Positions 60,303-64,000 of a stretch of 64,000 bases of DNA are shown here, piece after piece. The notes under the pieces were generated by a model that saw nothing but the letters and a program-made list of their open reading frames with translations, had not been told where the DNA came from and made no database searches. Every line of letters begins with the position of its first letter. Position 1 is the stretch's first letter. This DNA is from Lewinellaceae bacterium (GTDB taxonomy: Bacteria; Bacteroidota; Bacteroidia; Chitinophagales; Saprospiraceae). The stretch is from NCBI GenBank assembly GCA_016711435.1, contig JADJSY010000021.1, positions 43,450 through 107,449 on the forward strand, given 5' to 3'. Made by a program: the position numbers and the translations under genes.

Positions 60303-61316
60303 ATGTTAGATCATATTACTACTTACCAGATACTGTTTTGTGTTTGCGCACTGGTTATCATTTCCTATTGTCTGCCCTTGATCCGCAATTCCTTTTTTTC
60401 AGCCCTGGTTATTTTTGTGTTATCGGCAGCGTCTATTTCCGGTATCCTGCATTACTGGTACCCGGGGCAGCCTATTGTTAATTGCCTCGTCTATGCTATC
60501 CCCTTGAGTATTATCAGCAGTGCTATTGTGCTGCCGAGCGTACACCACCTGAGTCATGAGAAAAAGGAGTTTCTGATCTACGAGGCCTCTTTTTCCGACA
60601 TCATCGGTATCATGGTTTTTAACTTTTTTACGACCGGGGAAGTCATAACTGGTCAGTCAGTGGGCTGGTTTGGCGGTAGTCTGTTGCTGGCATTACTGAT
60701 TTCCGTGGTCGTTTGCTTCGGACTTATGCTGTTATTGGTCAGAAGTCGTATCAACGAGCGCTTTTTCCTGATGTTCTCCGTGCTTATCGTGATTTACGTA
60801 GGAGGAAAAATGCTTCACCTGCCTTCGCTCATTACCATTTTATTGTTCGGAATAGTTGTCAACAACTGGGGACTCATTTCTATTCCTGCGTTACAGCGCT
60901 TTTTCAAAGTGGACAAGGTAGAAGACACCGGCCGCTTTTTAAAAAGCATCACGGGCGAATCCTCTTCCTGATCCGCACTTTTTCTTTGTGATTTTCGGGT
61001 ACAATATCGACCTCATCTTTTTCAAAACAACACAGTACTCCTGATCGGCGGGGTCATCGTAGGCGCCTTGCTGATCATGCGTTTTATTTACCTGCGGGTA
61101 CTGCACCACTACCACTTGTTACCGGAACTGTTTTATATCCCCCGCGGGCTGATTACGATCTTGTTGTTTTACAAAATACCCGATTTCCGCAAACTGGCAG
61201 GTTTTGACGAGGGCATCCTGTTTTTTGTTATCCTGGCTACCGGTCTTATTCTGATGGTTGGTTCGCTGCTTTACCGCGACCGGCCACAGGAGTTTGAATC
61301 TGGCAACGATATTTAA
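60303..61316 (+). CDS. Cation:proton antiporter-like membrane protein, two frameshifts
   Basis: About 337 residues from ATG 60303 (MLDHITTYQILFCVCALVII) with nine or ten membrane spans. CPA-type features include LVYAIPLSIISSAIVLPSVH and YEASFSDIIGIMVFNFFTTG (an Asp in a membrane segment, as in the ND/ED motif). Breaks near 60958 and 61040 shift the frame; the rest (LIRTFFFVIFGYNIDLIFF, LITILLFYKIPDFRKLAGFD) continues to 61316. In the context of the mannosylglycerate genes it would export Na+ or K+ in exchange for protons. Confidence 0.75.
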
Positions 61317-61327
61317 AGCATTGATTC

Positions 61328-62612
61328 CTAATCTTCAAAAACCTTAAACCGCTCCCAACTGGCGCGTTCCAGTATTTCCCGGTCGTCGGGGTGCGCAATA
61401 TTGATGAGTGCGTGGGAGCGTTGACGCAGGTTTTTTCCCCATAAAAATGCCACACCGTATTCCGTAACCACATAATGCGCATGTGCGCGGGTGGTGGTGA
61501 CGCCGGCGCCGGGTTTCAGCAGCGGAACGATACGCGAAACACCTTTTTGCGTGCGGGAAGAAAGCGCAATGATCGGTTTTCCGTATTTGGAAAGGGCTGC
61601 GCCGCGCATAAAGTCCATCTGACCGCCCACGCCCGAATAGTGGTAGGTACCGATAGAATCCGCACAAACTTGTCCGGTCAGGTCCACTTCGATGGCGCTG
61701 TTGATCGCTACCACGCGGTCGTTGCGTTTGATCACGGATGCTTCGTTGACATAATCAATATCGAGGAATGCGAACGCGGGGTTATCATCCACAAAATCGT
61801 ACAAACGCCGGGTACCCAGCGCGAATCCGCTTACTGTTTTGTTCGGGTGGATTTTTTTGTAGCGGTTATTGACCACGCCGTTTTCGATTAAATCGAGCAG
61901 GCCGTCGGAAAACATTTCGGTGTGTACGCCGAGGTCTTTGTGGTTGCCCAGGCAGCGCAAAACTGCATCAGGAATGGAGCCGATGCCCATTTGCAGGGTA
62001 CTGCGGTCCTCGGTCAGTTCGGCAACCAGCCGCCCGATCTGCATTTCTACTTCACCAACTTTTTCATCGAAACGCACTTCCTGCAACGGCGTTTCCTGCC
62101 ACACCATAGCGTGAAAACGGCTGACCGGAATCATACCGTCGCCATGGGTGCGCGGTACCTGCGGATTGACCTGTGCAATAACATACTCAGCGGTATTGAC
62201 GGGCTGATCGGGCGATATCGACCGAAGTGCCCAGAGAACAAAAAGCCGTGGGCATCGGGAGGAGAAACCTGAACGATCGCCACATCGAGCGGCAGTATTT
62301 TTGCGTTTGAACAACTCCGGTATTTCACTCAGAAAAACAGGCACGTAGTCGGCCCGCCCTTCATTCACCGCCTGGCGGATACTGCCCGAAACGAACAGGG
62401 AATTGATTTTGAAATTGGACCGGTACTGTGGTTTATCTACTTCAATATCGCCGTACATGCTGAAAAAACCAGCCTCAACATCCTGCAATCGCGGGGCCTG
62501 CAAAGGCCAGTTGATGCAACATATAAATGGGTGTGCAAGCGCTTCCATGAATAAAAACACGTTGTCCGGACTGGACAATTTGCAGGGCCTCTTCGGCTGA
62601 AACGTAGGTCAT
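61328..62612 (-). CDS. Acetyl-CoA hydrolase/CoA-transferase family protein, several frameshifts
   Basis: About 430 residues from ATG 62612 (MTYVSAEEALQIVQSGQRVF then IHGSACTPIYML). After a break near 62500 it continues APRLQDVEAGFFSMYGDIEV; further breaks lie near 62310-62200, where ILPLDVAIVQVSPPDAHGF belongs to another frame. The rest is clean: PRTHGDGMIPVSRFHAMVWQ, MGIGSIPDAVLRCLGNHKDL, GVHTEMFSDGLLDLIENGVV, YHYSGVGGQMDFMRGAALSK, VTEYGVAFLWGKNLRQRSHA. This family includes succinyl-CoA:acetate and 4-hydroxybutyrate CoA-transferases; the substrate cannot be decided. Confidence 0.85.
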
Positions 62613-62681
62613 TTTTTAATTTTAAGTGCACTTCTATTTACTTCCCGGCAAACCCAAGATAAAACACCGTAAAACCCCTTA

Positions 62682-64000
62682 TCAGGTCACTTTGAACAAG
62701 CTTTCTTCGTACAGAATCTGGATTTTATTACTTCCCGGTCGCAGCCATTTTTTCTGCAACACTACTGTTTGATCTTCAATGCCTTTCCCTTTGTTGGCGG
62801 GCAGGTAAACTGCGTTGTCATCGTTAAAAATAACCAGCGCTTCCCGGTTGCTGTTGACGCCCATATATCGCATGCGCATTTCTATGACCGGAGCATTATA
62901 CACCTGCGCCGGGATATCGAGGTTGTAATTACCGGAAATGATTTTATCGGCGGCTTTCCCCAGTTGAACGACCAGGTTCTGCTGTTGCGGCGGTGGTTTG
63001 GAACTATCCCATCCGAACACTTTTACACTGCCATCGGGCGATGCTTCGGGGTAGTACTGCAATACTTTGTAAACAAACATCCGGGCATCGTCGTCGATAA
63101 ATACATTATCAAAGTAATAATCGGCCAGCAGCCAGCCGCGCGGGGCGCTGGCAACCGTCCGGCGCAGGTCTTCATAGGTAGCGGCGCTGTACTTTTGCTG
63201 GGGCTCAGGCGGATTGGAAACGTATCTTTTCAATTTAGTGTCGTATTGCCGCTGCCTGAACCACAACACATTTTCTTCATTCAGGTAGTAAGAAGCCGCG
63301 GTCGTCACAGTAGACAGGATAACATCGCCCGGCTGTCGTTGTTTATTTGCAAAGTCACAGGCATTTTTCCAGTTGGTGAAGTTGTATTCGGCAGTAAACT
63401 TTCATTCACCACGTGCCCTTCTTTTTGTTCCGCCAGCAAAAAGCGTTTCATCTCAGACCAGCGCACACTCGCCAGCACAAAAAGGAAAGGAAATACCAGC
63501 ACTGCATACCTGGAAGTATTAGAGGAAGCCTGAACCAGTTTTCCATTCATATACTTAAAAAACCAGTAAAAAAAGGCGGCTGCGCTGATCAAAAACCAGG
63601 GAAACACGAAAACGAAATAGCGCGGCAAACCAGGTTCCCGAAACAAAAAACTCATCAGCAGGAACGGCGTCAGTACACTACCCATGATCCAGGCCGCCGA
63701 ATGGAACCGCAGCCTGAAAGCCAGTAACAAACCTGCAACAGCCGGGAAATACAACAGGGTCGGGTCGTAACGCAACACCCCGTGGTAAATGCCGAAGGCT
63801 TCCCAGGGCTGCTTGGCCCACAATTCGGACAATCGTGCCGATTGCGGCAGAATCCAGTCGATCTGCTGTTTCGACAACAGGGCGGAAAGCGGTCCGCGCA
63901 GGATGTCGTTGGCGCCCGGAAGGATCAACAGCAGCAACGGCAGCGATGAGATACCCAGCCAGAAATATTTATTCCGGAAACGGTCTTCCTCCTTGCGAAT
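62682..64000 (-). CDS. Membrane glycosyltransferase (GT39/ArnT-like), 3' part only, one frameshift
   Basis: The gene enters from the right edge; its start is outside. Membrane spans (SLPLLLLILPGANDILRGPL, TLLYFPAVAGLLLAFRLRFH, GSVLTPFLLMSFLFREPGLP, FVFVFPWFLISAAAFFYWFF) are followed by a C-terminal soluble domain (DFANKQRQPGDVILSTVTTA, ASYYLNEENVLWFRQRQYDT). The frame breaks near 63375. The layout (GT-C polytopic core and periplasmic tail with YFVFVFP...) fits dolichol- or undecaprenyl-phosphate-sugar transferases. Sugar and acceptor unknown. Confidence 0.65.

Overview
The window is a chromosomal segment of a Bacteroidota bacterium, most likely from the Saprospiria/Saprospiraceae side of the phylum. 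Reasons: promoters of the TTG-N20-TAnnTTTGC type, no clear Shine-Dalgarno tracts, a secreted GH10 xylanase with a C-terminal tail of the type IX secretion kind, DUF5723 and PorT-like outer membrane proteins, a TPR-CHAT protein beside an ECF sigma factor, and many lipoproteins. No phage, insertion sequence with a transposase, or CRISPR array is visible.

Layout. 1-13.2 kb: the 3' tip of a tRNA (probably tRNA-Trp), then secE-nusG-rplK-rplA-rplJ-rplL-rpoB-rpoC, with an unrelated glycosyltransferase-like gene between rpoB and rpoC, closed by a strong terminator. 13.2-19 kb: a two-gene module with an HTH protein driven by an apparently leaderless promoter, a large broken beta-propeller protein, and three paralogous cysteine-rich lipoproteins. 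19-25.4 kb: GH10 xylanase, thymidine kinase, a conserved Bacteroidota protein, enolase, and an orphan paaB-paaC pair. 25.7-33 kb: outer membrane protein, lipoprotein, DUF5723 protein, tilS and an LTA-synthase-like sulfatase in one direction. 33-41 kb: VOC protein, two esterases, a four-helix-bundle protein, then anti-sigma-like/ECF sigma genes divergent from a TPR-CHAT protease-like gene. 41-49 kb: secreted hypotheticals, a beta-lactamase-fold hydrolase, and an RNA-repair island (HNH plus degenerate ligase, intact KxDGEN ligase, HD-Pnk). 49-57 kb: small envelope genes, a tandem duplicated secreted family, a NarL-type response regulator and its propeller sensor kinase. 57-64 kb: AI-2E family exporter, the mannosylglycerate pair mpgS-mpgP, a cation/proton antiporter, a CoA-transferase and the 3' part of a membrane glycosyltransferase.

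Two window-wide signals stand out. First, many gene borders are filled by long inverted repeats whose arms are C-poor tandem units of about 7 nt (GTTGAGR, AGTGTTT, GTGAGTC, GTTATTA, TCGTGTG and so on). The unit differs from locus to locus, but the order is constant: the G/T-rich arm follows a stop codon and the A/C-rich arm precedes a start codon or a convergent stop. I do not recognise this as a described element. Second, about half of the longer genes, including essential ones (rplA, rplL, rpoC), carry single-base frameshifts, which points to consensus errors in the assembly rather than to biology; frameshifted genes are therefore annotated as one gene across frames.
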